From positions 1,178,001 through 1,242,000 of the forward strand of contig JADANN010000390.1 in assembly GCA_018806985.1 (NCBI GenBank): 64,000 nucleotides of DNA, read 5' to 3'. Below the pieces are notes generated by a model. It was not told the DNA's origin. It made no database searches and saw only the letters and a program-made list of their open reading frames with translations. Positions within the stretch are counted from its first letter, which is position 1, and every line of letters begins with the position of its first letter. This stretch comes from Angiostrongylus vasorum (Eukaryota; Nematoda; Chromadorea; Rhabditida; Metastrongylidae). A program made the position numbers and the translations under genes. Of this stretch, positions 1 to 13,160 are shown piece by piece.

Positions 1-150
1 GCAAAAAACCCCCTCATGTAAATGTAGATGTGTTCTTCCATTAAGCTAACACGGGCTTGATAAAGATCTTTATTCGGCTAACGTTTCGACATCTTCGTCT
101 TCTTCAGAGCCGATGATTCGAGTCGATGGTCGATGGCCAATGCATATGTT
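1..150 (-). mobile_element. Penelope-like element tail fragment
   Basis: The reverse strand reads as the end of a Penelope-like retroelement: an acidic/Lys-rich stretch ending in GAAACGTTAGCCGAATAAAG, just after a segment with GAAGAAGACGAAGATGTCG. A similar block occurs on the + strand at the far right of the window. Family assignment is from memory of nematode Penelope-like tails. Confidence 0.45.
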
Positions 151-1990
151 TAGTGAGGAACTTCGTTTTAATGACAGCTATTTAATGTCGACATGACGTC
201 AATTCAAATTTGAATAGGTTTTAGTACTGTTCCAGTACTTCTCTAGATGAGTTACGAGGTTTTTTTTCCTCGTTTTAAATATTTTCATTCGTGCAATAGA
301 TGGATACGAAACTTGAGTGCAAATACAAATACTAATATCATTCCCTTTCCGATAATGTTCTCTCCTCTTAGAAAAACGTGCACTTCATGGCGAAATCTAT
401 TTGTCTCTCTATGAAGTCTATTATGAGAGGTATTTCACTCAAATAAACCTAAGTAGGGACAAATGAAAAGCTCTAGAACTAGCATTCGCATAGCGTGATA
501 TTCACAAGGTTGACATGGATGGTTTCGGAAATGCCGGACGATTTTTTCATTGTAATATTAAAGTCAGTTCCACTTGAAATTGTTTTGAAGTGAAAAAAAA
601 TTCAGCGATTTGAATGTTTGGGAGGAAAAAAATCAAAGGAAGGAAATATGATCGACTCAACCGTCGTGCGGTATTTTCGCATGCATTCACGTTCTATCTC
701 ATCTATGAAATGTTTTTTTTCTCACAGTAATGTCTAGTTCATCCTTTTGTTAGGATTTCCTTCGTTCATTTCTTTCCTATCATCATATGAAGTGATAGAG
801 AGAAATCCTTGATTACAAGTGGCTGTCATTCTCAATGTTCTGCTTTTTTCTAAATGGTTTCCTTAGAATTCTATAATGGAAACATCAGTTCTCACAAGTA
901 TTACCTCTTTCCTCATCTTTCTTGGAATATTTGCCTAAAAGCAGGAAGAATTAAGTGGCGTTATTACTAACTGGTAGCAATTTAGTGCTTAATCCTACTT
1001 ATAGTTAGCATTTTGATGAAGTCAATGGGAAGATGGATCGACTCATTCTTCCTTCATACACTACCTAATGACTGATCGACTTTTCCTTAGAAGTGAATTT
1101 CTTTTTCTCCTACAACTACCAGTAAAACAGGATGAATCGTCAGATGTACGGCTGCTTATCTGTGTTATTGGGAAGCATCAAGCTAAAGCTGCCTTATCGC
1201 TAGAGATCAGAATGATTCGTTCTCAGCACGAAAAACACTCGCAGTAAAAAACTGGTTGTGCAGTCTCATCTATTCCTAATCCCTTTGTCCTTTTCGTTAA
1301 TCTGCACAAATCACATTATCTAATTGAACTCATGTCTAATTATAGAAATAACAAACAAGAAGGTCTTTCTGTCTATCCGCCCACATTCAATGCCAAATAA
1401 CCATCGCCGCATATGCGACCACCATCGAAGAAGCTTAAAATGTCCGTAAAAAGCGTGAGGGTATTAGTAATCTCTTGGGAAATGCAAATAGATCATGTCT
1501 TCTCCAACTGGGAACGAAAGAAAAAGGACGAGGAACATGAAGCGTACGGCGTTGATCAGTCGGTTCAGAATGCGCTATGTATTTGACTAAATTAAGAATC
1601 GCGGAGGTGATTGATGAGCCTTTTGGCCTGTACAATGACTTGAACAGGCCTACCGATATGTCAAACCAGTTTTTCTTATACTCCCCAAACAAATATGGCA
1701 CCATTTTTTCTATCCTGGAGAGTTAGGAGAATTGGTACCAAAGTTAAGGCAAGCGGAGTCATACCAGCCACCATGTATTTACTGCGCGGCACCTACAATC
1801 ATTGTGTTATATGCGCCACTTAAGCTAGGAAACTCGAGAAAACTTCACATGGCGTAGTATCCTCTACTTTTTTCTGTAAATATGCGAAAACAGCCATGCC
1901 ATAGGAGCATTCGACGAATTCCAGTCTCGGTCATCATCGTTGCACATTAAAGACCATTGTCCGATGTCTAAGCTGCCCGAGAGCGCAGCT
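151..1990. other. No gene seen; one diverged family A remnant
   Basis: AT-rich unique-looking sequence. Positions about 1555-1720 resemble a badly diverged family A repeat (minus orientation), recognisable from the order 'ttgatcagt ... gcgc(t)atg ... gtattt/gactaaattaag ... gcctaccgatat'. Nothing else could be supported; open frames are short and lack splice context. Confidence 0.4.
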
Positions 1991-1994
1991 GCTT

Positions 1995-2235
1995 CAGATG
2001 ACGACGACAACGACGACGACGACGACGACGATGTCTTTGTTTCTTCGTTGACGGTGATGAACGCCATCACCACGCCAGATGTGTGTCGATCGGGATCTCC
2101 AGGCCGACGGTCAGACATCCAAATGACGACGATGACTACAACGACGTCTTTGTTTGTTCGGTGACGGTGATGAACGTCACCACAACGCCATATGTATGTC
2201 AAACGAGTAGCCAGGCCGACGGTCGGACATCTCTT
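1995..2235. repeat. GAC-rich microsatellite and imperfect tandem duplication
   Basis: A run of GAC triplets (about 1998-2030) leads into two imperfect copies of a roughly 97-bp unit, at about 2022-2120 and 2137-2232. Each contains 'gtctttgttt', 'gacggtgatgaacg', 'caccac..cgcca' and 'caggccgacggtc'. Overlapping Asp- or Ser-rich frames on both strands follow from the triplet repeat and are not genes. Confidence 0.75.
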
Positions 2236-4195
2236 CTCTTTGGGGTCTCCTCTATACACAAAATGTTCCAAGGTTTATTTTTTCTTAAAAAAAATGGGCA
2301 CATCAGTTCGATCGTTCATTGCTCATCAATGGTGGTTGGTTTGATTTCCATTTGTACTGTATTTCCTTTTTATCTTAACGGAAGTTTTTTTCACAATATG
2401 ATTCCTTGGCGCTAAAAGTTCCCTCGTCGGACGAGAAAATGATAGAATTTTGCAGAGTTGCTCTGACACAAAGCAACGAAATAGCTTTTTTCCCTACGGC
2501 TTTCTTGCAAATTTACGATGAAAGTGTAAGCGATGTTGGATTAGCACAGTACATGTTTTATTCCTATTACACTTGTACCTACTAGTCATAAATATGAAAG
2601 ATATTATAAAACATTGTAAGCAGTATAATTTAACGGCAGCGTCCTTTGTAATGAGCAATTATCCAGGGTTTTTTGACCCTTCAAGTAAGAAGGGACACCG
2701 GTATGACGTCAATCATTCCTTGCAAGAAGGCGTTATTTAAAAAGAAAGGAAAAAACATTGTAGGGCGTGATTTAAAATTGAAGCGTGCAAGTGTTTTTGG
2801 AGCGCGCGAATGGAATTATTCACGCCACCGCGCGGCGTCGAAAAACTGGAGGCTACCGTATTCATTGACAGATATGCGGAACGCTCCCAATTCCTCTGGA
2901 AGTGTATCTTTTGCTGAGATTACTAGTGAAATCTACCTAAATTTATCTTTTAATTTCAGTTCTCAATAATCCGCCATTTTCTTTTTTCATTTTATATTTG
3001 GTTGAAAAAAAATCCCTTATGCTCTATGGGAGTATTACGGTGTTTGACGAGTTGACGAAGACGAAACTACAATGATGGATTCCATTGATGGCAGAATTCA
3101 GTCAAGCTAGACGATGTCTACTTTTTACTTCTCAACTGCTGGTATTCACCGAAGCCGACGTTTTGGCTATTTCCGTTGGTACCGATGACGGCTGAGCTGT
3201 AAACTTCATTGTTTTGTTTTTCGAAACACAGCATTTCTTATTATTCCTCCTATTGTCTCTATTGTGCTATATGAGTGGAAGAACCTCTGAGCATAATGAA
3301 AACTCTGGACGGCTCGTGGTTGTTCATGTATGAAGGAACGTATGGAAAATGAAGTGAAGAAAAAGAAAAAATGGGTGCAAGGATCCTCTTCTACTCTTTA
3401 TGCTTCTATTTCCTAGAATCTTATGACAATCCGTAATTTAATCACTGTAGAAAATATTACTATCGAATCGCTCGAAGGCCACCGATAGGACAAGTGAAGA
3501 TGGTTTTTTTAAAGAATTCTTTTCTGAACTTCACTCATGAAGAGGTCCGCACTTTGAGCTTACGAACTATAAGTAGAATGATACGTTTTTTGGAGGAATT
3601 CGGCAAAATACGAAAGCATTAATACTTTCAATATCCCGTCGAGTTTTGATGAGCACTTTAGTGATAAACTTTTCAGATGGCACTAACGTCATGACCCACA
3701 TGTAGATGGTATTTTCGTCCGCAAAATCATACTCATTAAGCAAATTCTAGCTCTCCTTTAAGCTAAGTGCTCATTTTTCATGAGCTTTTCATAGTGCTAA
3801 ACCATTCTAAGCTTAGTCAATAGCCACACAGTCACACCAGTGGACCGTATCGAGGTATAATCGTTGTAGGACCCTAATCGATGGTGCCAGTCGTTCGTTC
3901 GCAGAGCTAATTGTTGTCGATAGATGCTTACAATACAGAGATCTTCTCTTCTGTCCTATTCGAACCTTAAACAAAAATCGAATAGGTTCTTATTGTTGTT
4001 TATTTGCTTGTTTGTTTATTCTCTACCGAAATAAAATTTCTCGCCATTGATTTTTTCCCCTACCTTTTTCATTCTCGATACTTTGGCCAACACATCTTAT
4101 TAGACATCCACATCTTATATTTCTATGTATGACATAATTAGTAGTTTTCGGGACCCATGAATGTGACCAATTGTTATGACTGTGGAATTCGTCAT
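2236..4195. other. No supported gene
   Basis: Non-repetitive AT-rich DNA. A 98-codon open frame at 2673-2969 has no splice or family signal. I see no recognised repeat apart from the family B fragment that begins just downstream. Confidence 0.4.
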
Positions 4196-4347
4196 CATGA
4201 TGGTAGTGTCTGGAGCAGACTTTGGCCTGGTTGACCTCGGGATTCCAGGGAACCACTGTGGCTTAACCAGCAAATCTCCGAAAAAAAATGGAGATTATGT
4301 TGGGGCACCACGCACAACTACTGAGGACGGGCCATTCAAGTATCAAG
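4196..4347 (-). repeat. Family B repeat, truncated
   Basis: Matches the 5' part of family B in reverse (gcagactttggcc ... gggattccagggaaccac ... ttaaccagcaaatctccgaaaa ... gacgggcc). The rest of the element is missing. Confidence 0.7.
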
Positions 4348-4614
4348 TAAGTAAGGTGCTAGTGTAATCGTCTGTGGTTTTAAACATAATGACACTGTCT
4401 ATGAAGATGACGGTAATTGACAACATAATGGCTTATGGAACACACGGTTACCACAAGCGGTGCACTTCATCCACTCAGCCATCTTCTACACAGTAATTAC
4501 CATAAACGGGCAGTAACGGTAGGTCATCATAACGTGACATCAACTAACAATAGAGCACGTTTCTCTCATCTCTCTGACCAATTCCGACTTCTAACATTTG
4601 TTTATCGTTATTTT

Positions 4615-4915
4615 GCATGACCCATCATCACATCTGTTGTGCGGACTCCAGCACTTCTTGTAATCGTCTCGTTTTTTTCCTCGTCGACAAAGGTCTTCGA
4701 ACACTTTCATGTTTGTTTCGGCTGCTTCTTAAGAATTTCGTCTTCCTTATCAATGTCGTAAAATGCTAATCGAGTCGATTATTATTGCAATGTTGGAGAT
4801 AGCCAAAAATAAGGCGTCCCTACATGAATTTTAGGGGGAGCGCTGGGAATGGGGTTGAACCAGTACCTTGATTCCTGACCGACTGTATCGTTAACTGCTG
4901 CGTTACACATCTCGA
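4615..4915 (-). repeat. Family C repeat, diverged
   Basis: Shares the family C order in reverse: 'catgacccatcatcac', 'actccagcacttct', 'cgtcgacaaaggtcttcgaacac', 'gaatttcgtcttcc...aatgtcgtaaaatgc', then a decayed tRNA-like end at 'ctgctgcgttacac'. Confidence 0.55.
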
Positions 4916-6087
4916 AATTTAATTCACTATGATGCAATACATTTTAACTGGTTGTTAGGAGTATGTTCCACCTACGTAGGTCTTTTTTACTTCATGCTTA
5001 ACTCCTTCGACGTACTATGTCAACACTGTTAGCAGATAAATTACTTTATCGCCTAATCATTTGCTAAGATGTTACCGATAAATCCTAGTAGTTGCAAGTT
5101 CCATTCTAATCAGCATTTTCTGTAAGAAGACAAGTAGGTTTATATCCGTCAATAACAAAGCCTGCTTGTCTTCTTCGAGTGGAGTCTTATGTTTTTGTTT
5201 CTTTAAGAACCTCATTTATCATAAACGATGCATTTTATTGGAGATTTGCCTTAGGCGTCTATATATGAGGATAATGACCCTTGCAGAATCCTCTCTTCAT
5301 CATCACAGTTATTCCAAATCGAAGATTAGCACTCTGAGACCATTTCTTCGTCTGGCACCTCGCCAGTCGTGTTATTGTCACGATTACTTAAATATTTGCT
5401 GTTAATTATTATTGTAAAGTTAATGAAACCCACTTGAACGAGCAAAATGGCTTGTCCATAGCTACGACGTTACACACTTAATTCTACAACAATCATTCCA
5501 GTTTTGTTTAGGAACCTGTAATTAACGTATTTCTAATTCACCATGCCATCGAAGATAGATGTCGAGGTTTTTAGCTACTGATGTCATTATCCTCTATTAA
5601 GTGTTTTGTACAATTACATAGAACAGCCACCTGTGAACAGATGGTTGTTTACTGATGTTGGTAACTTGTTTGTTGACATTTAAACGTTCTCGTTCTCCAT
5701 TAAGTGTTTGTTGTCCCAAATGAACTTAACGTACTCCTTTCTCCATATAGTCTACGAAAATCGGTGACGTCATCGCTAGAGAATTTTTTCACGTATTTGG
5801 AACGGAAACGCCTTAATAACATCACATTATCGGCATCAATTCATGGATGTTTTCATCGTGTTCAGAGAATTTATGAAGATGTTAGCTTTTGCTGGTTTAC
5901 TACCGAAGTCTTATCCTTTACGTGTTAGCGTCCTTTTACTTGTTACTCTATCAAAGTATTCATATTCTTCGATATTTACTAACTATAGAGATATCGTTTG
6001 GCACTTAAAGGGGTGACGTTCCACTTTCAATGTGCTTTACAAGGCTACAAAGATTTCTAACATACCTACCTTGTACTACCATGGTGT
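4916..6087. other. No supported gene
   Basis: AT-rich sequence with short chance frames (79 codons at 5166-5405, 74 codons at 5704-5928) lacking splice sites or recognisable families. Confidence 0.4.
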
Positions 6088-6366
6088 AAAGGATAAAGCT
6101 CTCGGCGTTGATCAATCCTTGAGAGATGCGCCATGCATTCGACTTTAATAAGCATCGTTAGAGGTAATTGAAGGCATATCTGACCTTTACAATGACTCGC
6201 GGTGGCATACCGATGTATCGAACCCAGTGCTGCTATCCTCCCAGACAACTTTGGTACCAATTTACCGACGCCGGAAGGATGGAAGAATTGGTGGGCCGTG
6301 GGTGCGGGGATCGATTCCACGTGTGTGTCGCAGTGGCGCCTGCGACCACTGCGCCACACTCGTCCT
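6088..6366 (-). repeat. Family A tRNA-like SINE
   Basis: Near full-length copy in reverse. It runs from 'aaaggataaagctctcggcg' to a tRNA-like head whose reverse complement contains the A-box-like GTGGCGCAGTGG. The B-box-like sequence ATCGATCCCC lies about 30 nt downstream. Confidence 0.8.
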
Positions 6367-7108
6367 TATCGAGAACTGCATTTGCTCAAACATTGCTTTT
6401 CTATGCAATAAAATAAGACTTCTTGGCTTCCACTGGGGTATAAAATTGCTTTTTTACTTTCTCAGCCGGTGGCGCTTAATTGCATATTTCAGCATGTTTG
6501 CTGTAGCCATCACGCCATGTCACCTATCTGGTCTGAAGTTGCTCATTTATTAATGTTACTCTTTGAGATCTCTTGCCATTTTTTTTGTACTGTGCTTTGT
6601 AAGCATTCATCTTCTCGTTTTAATTATTACAAGGAACTGAAACTTCTGGAAGGATATGAATATCGTTGGCGAAATAAAAGTGCTTAGGAACCACGAGATA
6701 GAAAATGTGTTGGTGGTATTTCGTCGAAGGTAGATTCAATTCTCATTAGTAAACAAGTACCCATATAAACCAATTGGAAGCCATACTTTCCATTCCTGAG
6801 TATTCCGGAATGGCCGAACTTTATGAGATGGTTTTTAATGAAGTACCAGAAGTTGAACTGAACACTTGTAGGTCTCATTTTCATCTGGATAGTGTTCCGG
6901 GATTTCTTGGATGCATGCAGTATTTTCAAGATTGTCAGTTGTTCTATTTCGAGACCAGAGTGTATTGCTTTTATTGGTTTCAAATCCAAGCAATCTGCTA
7001 GTAATCGGTCTTTTCCTTCATAGAATTGTCTCTGTTTAGACGGTATATGAATGATTATTTTCATATTTATGTGAAACTTTGTTCTACAGTCTAATTAGCG
7101 GTTTTCAG
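6367..7108. other. No supported gene
   Basis: Open frames exist on both strands (for example 126 codons on the minus strand at 6684-7064). Neither shows a family motif or a splice pattern I trust. Confidence 0.4.
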
Positions 7109-7213
7109 ATGGATTGCTTACCACGATGTGATATTCCACTTCCTGAGATCGGTGCCGCACGTGTCTCCACGAGCTTCAACGCATGCGCACATCCGGCCGA
7201 ACTTTCCATTCGA
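7109..7213 (+). CDS. Candidate exon of an unidentified gene
   Basis: A 35-codon open segment follows a good acceptor (GGTTTTCAG) and ends at a GT donor (CGA|GTAATT). It starts with ATG directly after the acceptor, so it could be a first coding exon or an internal phase-0 exon. Its GC-richer codon choice (GAG ATC GGT GCC GCA) stands out from the AT-rich surroundings. Ala-His-Pro-Ala-Glu-Leu-Ser-Ile-Arg near the end recalls the opening strand of a Tudor-type domain, but this is a weak impression. It might belong to the same gene as the exons from 13,827 on, which would need a 6.6-kb intron. I could not find a linking exon. Confidence 0.3.
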
Positions 7214-7516
7214 GTAATTGTACGTTTTCCAACATTTGAATGTACTTTTTCAATTCTTCATGTTTTTAACACTGCACACGATTGTGAGACCGACGTAATC
7301 ATTGTGTCGGTTCCAAAAGACGCTGTTCTGACTGCCTCACCGCCTTTGATTACTAGAGTGTTCCAGCTTTTTCTTGGAAGGGTCCAAACAAAGAGGTTTT
7401 GCTTACTTTTTATTTGCTGCCTACTCTAATTTTTCACTAACTTAGTGTGTGCATGTATCTTTACGTCGGTGACAGTTCTGAGGTTTCCTACCGCATACTT
7501 TCATTTGATTTAATTC

Positions 7517-7870
7517 TACACGACCCGTCTTTCACATCTACCGTACGGATCCCAACGTTTCTCGCATTCGATTCGTTTCCTCGCATCCATCATGCACGAA
7601 GCTCTTAGAACTTTTCGCTTGTGGATTCGAGTGCTGCTTCAGAATTGCCGCTTTCTTTATGGAGAAAGTTGAATACTGGTTGAGTCGATCATCCGTAGTC
7701 CTAGCATAAACCATCTAGAGATTTCCCGCTTGGGTTGCAAAGAATGAATTATTCCTGAACAACTTACACTAATACCCCCAACCCAGGAGGAATCGGAGGG
7801 TTGGTGATCCCAGGGCGGTATTAAACCACCACCGTTCTTATGATTAACGGTACCAGTACCATCTCGTCGT
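7517..7870 (-). repeat. Family C repeat
   Basis: Contains 'cgacccgtctttcacatctac', 'cccaacgtttctcgcattcgattcg', 'gcatccatcatgcacgaagctcttagaac', 'gaggaatcggagg' and a decayed tRNA-like end. Reverse orientation, strongly resembling the copies at 27.5 and 47.6 kb. Confidence 0.7.
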
Positions 7871-8866
7871 ACTGTGCATTGGTGGAATCACTTCAAATTT
7901 TTTCTTAAAGTCAATTGCTGAGCTAAAAAGAAAGAATTCGTCGTAGAGTTGTGATCAATTTGTGGATTACTGAGATTGTTTGTGGAAAACACCATCTTTT
8001 TGAAGTAAAGAGTTAACCTTTTTCCATCCCAAGAAGCACAAACATGGTTTTGTGCTTTTTGAATCCAGCTTCTTACACTCACATAAAAAAGGAAAATTCA
8101 TCGCACTTAATTATGCTAAAGTCTATTAGACGACGTCATTCATTCGTTCAAAAGAACAGAGAGTTCAGCGTCTCCAAAGCCCGACATAAACGGTTAAATA
8201 TGTATGGCGTCATACTAGGAGATAAGCTGTATGAAAGAAGCAAATGTGTTATAAGTAGATTTCTATGGAAAAATCCCCTATAATAGGAAGCACTTCATCA
8301 TAGCGGATTAGACGAGTTGCTACGGAAGCAGGTCAAGTCATGAGGCTCTAGCGAACACATTTTCCTTGTTAATTCTTTCCAATAGTGATAGCGGGTGAAT
8401 AAGTGGAAACATGTTCCTTTCTATTCGAAAAAGCGAACTTATGTATTTATGTGTTTTTCATCGAGTAACTACATAAACATTCGTGACATTGGCATCGTAA
8501 TCCAATTAGATGGATTCTTTGGAAAGATTCCGACAGTACTTGAAGATCGTGAAGGGTTTACTCCAAATCACGTAATTGGTGACTGTTTGTGTGTCTGTGG
8601 GAGACGATGCCCTCGATGAGATATGCAAATAGTGCGCGGTAGTGACATTTGCGTCAGTAATTAGTATACATCCTAGAGGAAATCATATACGCCAGGAATG
8701 ACGCTCATTTTGTGGTTAGATGGTGGAGGAGGAGCTTTCTGAATGGAATTTGTGAAGAATACTGCCTTGTGAGTGGATCGAAATGTATGAGTCCATTGGT
8801 TTAAATGATCCACAACAGTAACATTTCCAGCATAGTTGAATTCCTTAATGCTTCATTGAAGCAAAG
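7871..8866. other. No supported gene
   Basis: Short open frames only (for example 79 codons at 8044-8283 and 74 codons at 8395-8619), without splice context or family signal. Confidence 0.4.
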
Positions 8867-9141
8867 GGAGCGTGTGGCGCAGTGGTCGAAGGCGTCCTGC
8901 AACGCACACGTAGAATCGATCCTTGCGCCCATGGCCCACCAAGCTTTCCATCCCTCTGGCGTCGGCAAATTAGTACCAGACTTGTCTGGGAGGATAACAG
9001 CACTGGCTCGATACATGGGTACGCCACCGTGAGTCATTGTGAAGGCCAGATCTGCATTCAGTCACCTCCAACGATACTTAATGAAGTCGAATTCATGGCG
9101 CATCCCTTAGTGATTGATCAACGCCGAAAGCTTTATCCTTT
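8867..9141 (+). repeat. Family A tRNA-like SINE
   Basis: Full-length copy. The A-box match TGGCGCAGTGG is at 8875-8885 and a B-box-like GAATCGATCC at 8913-8922. The body follows, and the copy ends in the family tail 'aaagctttatccttttatttt'. Confidence 0.85.
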
Positions 9142-11261
9142 TATTTTCCGTATCATTAAGGTAACATGCGAATCATGAAAGGTATGTTTTTTGTGGAACT
9201 TTGACACCTATGATCTAGGAGTGTCCTTGTTCGGTGTATACGCATGTTTGAGGTGTTATAAATTACACTGGTTTGAACTATTTAAATAAATGAGTAGGGC
9301 AACTTTAAAATAGACTCATAGAGCAGAGTTGGAACAGATTTTTTCGATGTCTTCATTGGCTAGGATTCGTGGCATCCGCTTTCTGATTGTTAGCCTAATT
9401 TATTAAGGTAGTGTCTTAAAAGATTTCCTAATCATACCCTATTACACTTTATACTTCTTATATAAAAACCCGCAAACCAACCATTGTCTTCGGTCTCCGT
9501 CTCGTCAGAAACTGGATCTCAATCAAATCAATCCTCACAAATAAAAATCTCAGGTTATATTTGTTGCATAGGCGAGTTCACTGCTGAGTTGGTTAGAAGG
9601 AAGCCAGCGATTCCTGACCCTATTCTGCCTTGAAGCTGGTTATAGTCACGAATAACTGTTGAGAGCGGTTTTCCAGTATATATGTATGGCATATTTCTTG
9701 AATACAATCGTGAACTGTCTACAGAATACATCGCAGTTATTTGGATGCGAGGATTTTGCCCAAAGTGGGTATACATACGCACGCACATCCGTGCAAGAAT
9801 AAATGTGGCTGTGGTTTTACTTGTTCTCCGAAAGGCGTAATCCATTGCGATGGAACAGAAGCAGTGAGAAGCATCTCTTGCATACGGTAGCTTTTGGGAG
9901 GGGTTAGGGGATTTGTTAATAAACACGCTTCTTATCCGCGTTTAATCCTAATCCCTTATCCCCCACGTAGACTTTGTTAATTAAAGGTTAACTCGCTGAC
10001 ATCTCTATCTAAGGAAGGATAAGAATTCAAATAGAAATCAGCCATTATTTCTTCTACTGTTTTAAATCTCCCAAGCGAGCAGAACTTGATTCGATGATTC
10101 AGTTCAAAATCCCTGCTCTTCGCTTTTTTTCTTCCATTGCAATAGCAAAAAAATGAAAAGGGTTTCATTTGTGAGTAAGAATAAAGGATACAAGAGTTTT
10201 TACACAATAATGAAATGATGTCCGCTTGCAAACAGTGTTAGTAAATGTGTTCTTGTCCTTTGGGAAGCATTTGTCCAAGATTCTCACGACGCACTATTAT
10301 TCTCACAGTCTTGCCTAACACTGTAAAATTCCAAGTTATTAGCGTTGTTTCTTCCCAGAAAGTAATCCACTCGATCAGCTTTATTTGTGAACAAAAGTTA
10401 TTCATGAGATCCTAGCAGTTATTCTCACTAGGGACTGTTGAACGAATAACTTCGAAAATGTTTTGATACTATAGTAAAGACGTACGTTGAACTGCTCAGT
10501 TTAGTTATAGGAGTAGAAATACGAAATCCATGAAAGGATCATGTTTAAAACCTGGTGAATAGCTTGGAGGAACTCTTGTTTGTGAAAGAAGCCTTTCGAA
10601 TTACAGTGATTTTTATCCTACGGGGTCAGACGACTTGCAAAGAATTTGAAGCGAATCACAACTTCTACTAGATGACATTGTAGTTACTTAGTGGTGTTTG
10701 ATAGCTTACAATTCAAAAAAAAGATTGTTACATGTGAAATCTCTACCTAAATCGATGAAACATCCCAATTAAATCTACATGTAGGTTAGATTGGTTGAGT
10801 TCCAGCTTGTCGTGGTGCGAAATTTCCAAAAAATCTATCTTTCTGGTATACGTCACAATCCCAGGTATCCTAAATGTACAATGGAATTATGTGCCTAAAG
10901 TTCGTAAGGAAGTTCTCTATGACAGTTGATAGTGCTAGTTACAAAACGATTACAAATGACAATAAACTTCTAGCTGTTGGTTCATTCTCCAGAGAGTGGA
11001 TGCCCTTTGAAGATATCAGAACTCATGCAAGGTCCCAGTATAGTTCTAGAATGTAAAAAGTCAGTGTAATAGAGATATATGTTTTTTAAACGTTTTTTTC
11101 CTAACTAAATGGAGATTTTTGGGGATTCCAGGAAAGTCTCAGGTGAATCCATAATGAATATCGTGCTCTGTTGTTATGAGACCAATTCAAAAATTCTGAA
11201 TTTACAGTCTGTTGACTGTATGAATGGATTAAATATTTATTAGTACATTTTTGATGCTTGT
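9142..11261. other. No supported gene
   Basis: Contains a TATA-like string at 9461-9467 and a 123-codon minus-strand open frame (9555-9926). Neither is tied to a splice pattern or known family. The rest is AT-rich and without recognised repeats. Confidence 0.4.
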
Positions 11262-11505
11262 TGCTCAAGCCAATAGCAGGATCCGCCACCGTCCTGGTAT
11301 CAAAGTCGCATGGTGGCAAATTTCCCTCTGATCCACTAATGTTGCGACTGCCTGTGGTGGTGAAGACCTGGGGCAGACTTTGGCCAGGCTGACCCCAGGA
11401 TTCCAAGGAACCACAATGACTTAACCAGGAAATCTCCGAAAAATTGGAGATTGTGCTGGGGGCCTGCACAACCAGTGAGGACGAACCATTTCAAGTATTC
11501 ATTTA
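11262..11505 (-). repeat. Family B repeat, truncated
   Basis: Reverse copy beginning in the middle of the element ('caagccaatagcaggatcc') and running to its 5' end ('gacgaaccatttcaagtatt'). It retains 'gtggtggtgaagacctggggcagactttgg'. Confidence 0.75.
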
Positions 11506-12216
11506 TTCAAGTATTTCTTAAAGAGCAATAGTAATGGAAAAGACTTGAATAATAAATGGGAGCAGAAAATCTTTGGGGGAAAACAATCATGAAATATTAA
11601 AACATCATTATGTAGAAGTTCACTGATGGGAGATAAAGAGAATTTACAAGTAAGAAGTGAGTAATTAAGTGGAGTAATGGAATAAACGCGAAATGAAGCA
11701 GGCTGTTGTGAAGTCTCGAGCTTCAAGACCACTTATGTTCATAGATCGAAACCTCGTGGGTAAATAAACAGGACTTTTCTGTGGTATAGAGATCGTGGAT
11801 TTGGTTAGACTTTATTTCGTTTTCTAGATATAGAACTGCTTACAGAATGGTAATGGGAGAATTTTAGAAAGACTAAGTAGCTAGAGATAAAAAAATATGT
11901 GTTGAGCACTGTCCCCAAGAGCAAGATGGATCGCCTATAGTTTGCTCTTTCGATTTACTACGAAACTAAAACTAAGATGAAGATAGAATTCTTATGCTTG
12001 CCTAAGAGTGCCGTCACTTGAGTGTTTTCCATCGTGTTCCATTCATTACTATGATGGGACAAAACGCATATGTTGTTCTTCGTCTTTTGTTCGTTTTGCC
12101 ATATGCTTTAGGTACTTCAGACAAAGGGAATCGCTAGCTAAGATTCATTATTATAGCCATGAAGAAACGAGGGAAGAGTCGTTTAAACGTTGTTATGGAT
12201 TTGCAGTATAAAAAAG
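11506..12216. other. No supported gene
   Basis: AT-rich sequence with chance frames only. Confidence 0.4.
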
Positions 12217-12491
12217 AAAGGATAAAGCTCTCGGCGTTGATCAATCACTGAGAGATGCGCCATTCATTCAACTTCATTAAACATCGTTTGGAGGTAACTG
12301 AATGAATATCTGGACTTTACAATGATTCGCGGTCGCCTATCGATGTATCGAGCCTGCTGGTATCCGCCCAAACGAGTCTGGTACCAATTTGCCAACGTCC
12401 GAGGGTGATGGAAAGCTTAGTGGGCCATAGGGCACAGGGGATCGATCCCATGTGTACTGCAAGGCGTCTCCGACCACTGCGTTACACGCGG
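12217..12491 (-). repeat. Family A tRNA-like SINE
   Basis: Near-complete reverse copy from 'aaaggataaagctctcggcg' to 'ccactgcgttacacgcg'. Confidence 0.8.
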
Positions 12492-13160
12492 CATTATTTG
12501 CAGTATACTGTGGAAAAATTGCCATCTACAGGCATAGAATGAAGCTGTCCGAGTATTAAATATAGTTGTTTGATGCCTACTGTTGTTGATTCTAATGGGA
12601 AATCTGACTTCCGAATTGAGCCATATCATCACAAAGCAACGATTTTCGACAAAATACACTGTATTTGTAATTCGACTGAGATTTTCTGACTTCAAGATAT
12701 CGTTTGTTTAGTCGCAATGTTCTGGGTTTCAGTTTTGAACCATCATATATTTAGGGTGTGTTTACATACCAGGCCTAGGAACTACTATTATTATGTCTGA
12801 ATATATAACGATGTAATGAAGTACATTCAGCCTATTTTCCCTCTATAGGGCAGTAAATGGTATGGTACTGTGGTACGTTACTTTTTTAAGGGCATTTTAG
12901 ACAAATCAGCCTTAGTCATGTGATCCTTGATAGTGCATTTCGGAATATTAGACAGTGATTGGAAAGTTCCCTATAAAAACTACTTTAACATATCCACAAC
13001 GATGCTTTGCTGGTTTTTCGGTAACTGAAGGACTTCATAAGCTTACAAAATAGGTTTTCGCTTACCGCTTTGAGTGCACATATGAACCCTTTTTTCTAAA
13101 ATATCATTTCTATCCCGGGTTTTTCATTTGGAGTTCGAAAAATTTTAATAGAATATGGGT
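12492..13160. other. No supported gene
   Basis: Nothing recognisable. Confidence 0.4.

Noticed and set aside
1864..2271. Asp- and Ser-rich open frames on both strands
   Set aside because: Produced by the GAC triplet repeat and its tandem duplication; no gene context.
6684..7064. 126-codon minus-strand open frame, considered as transposase
   Set aside because: No catalytic DDE/DDD pattern or family block could be aligned.
8867..8935. tRNA-like sequence with A and B boxes
   Set aside because: Part of a dispersed family A repeat; no cloverleaf or acceptor stem seen, and the same head occurs in many copies.
9555..9926. 123-codon minus-strand open frame
   Set aside because: No splice sites, domain or codon bias supporting it; could be chance.
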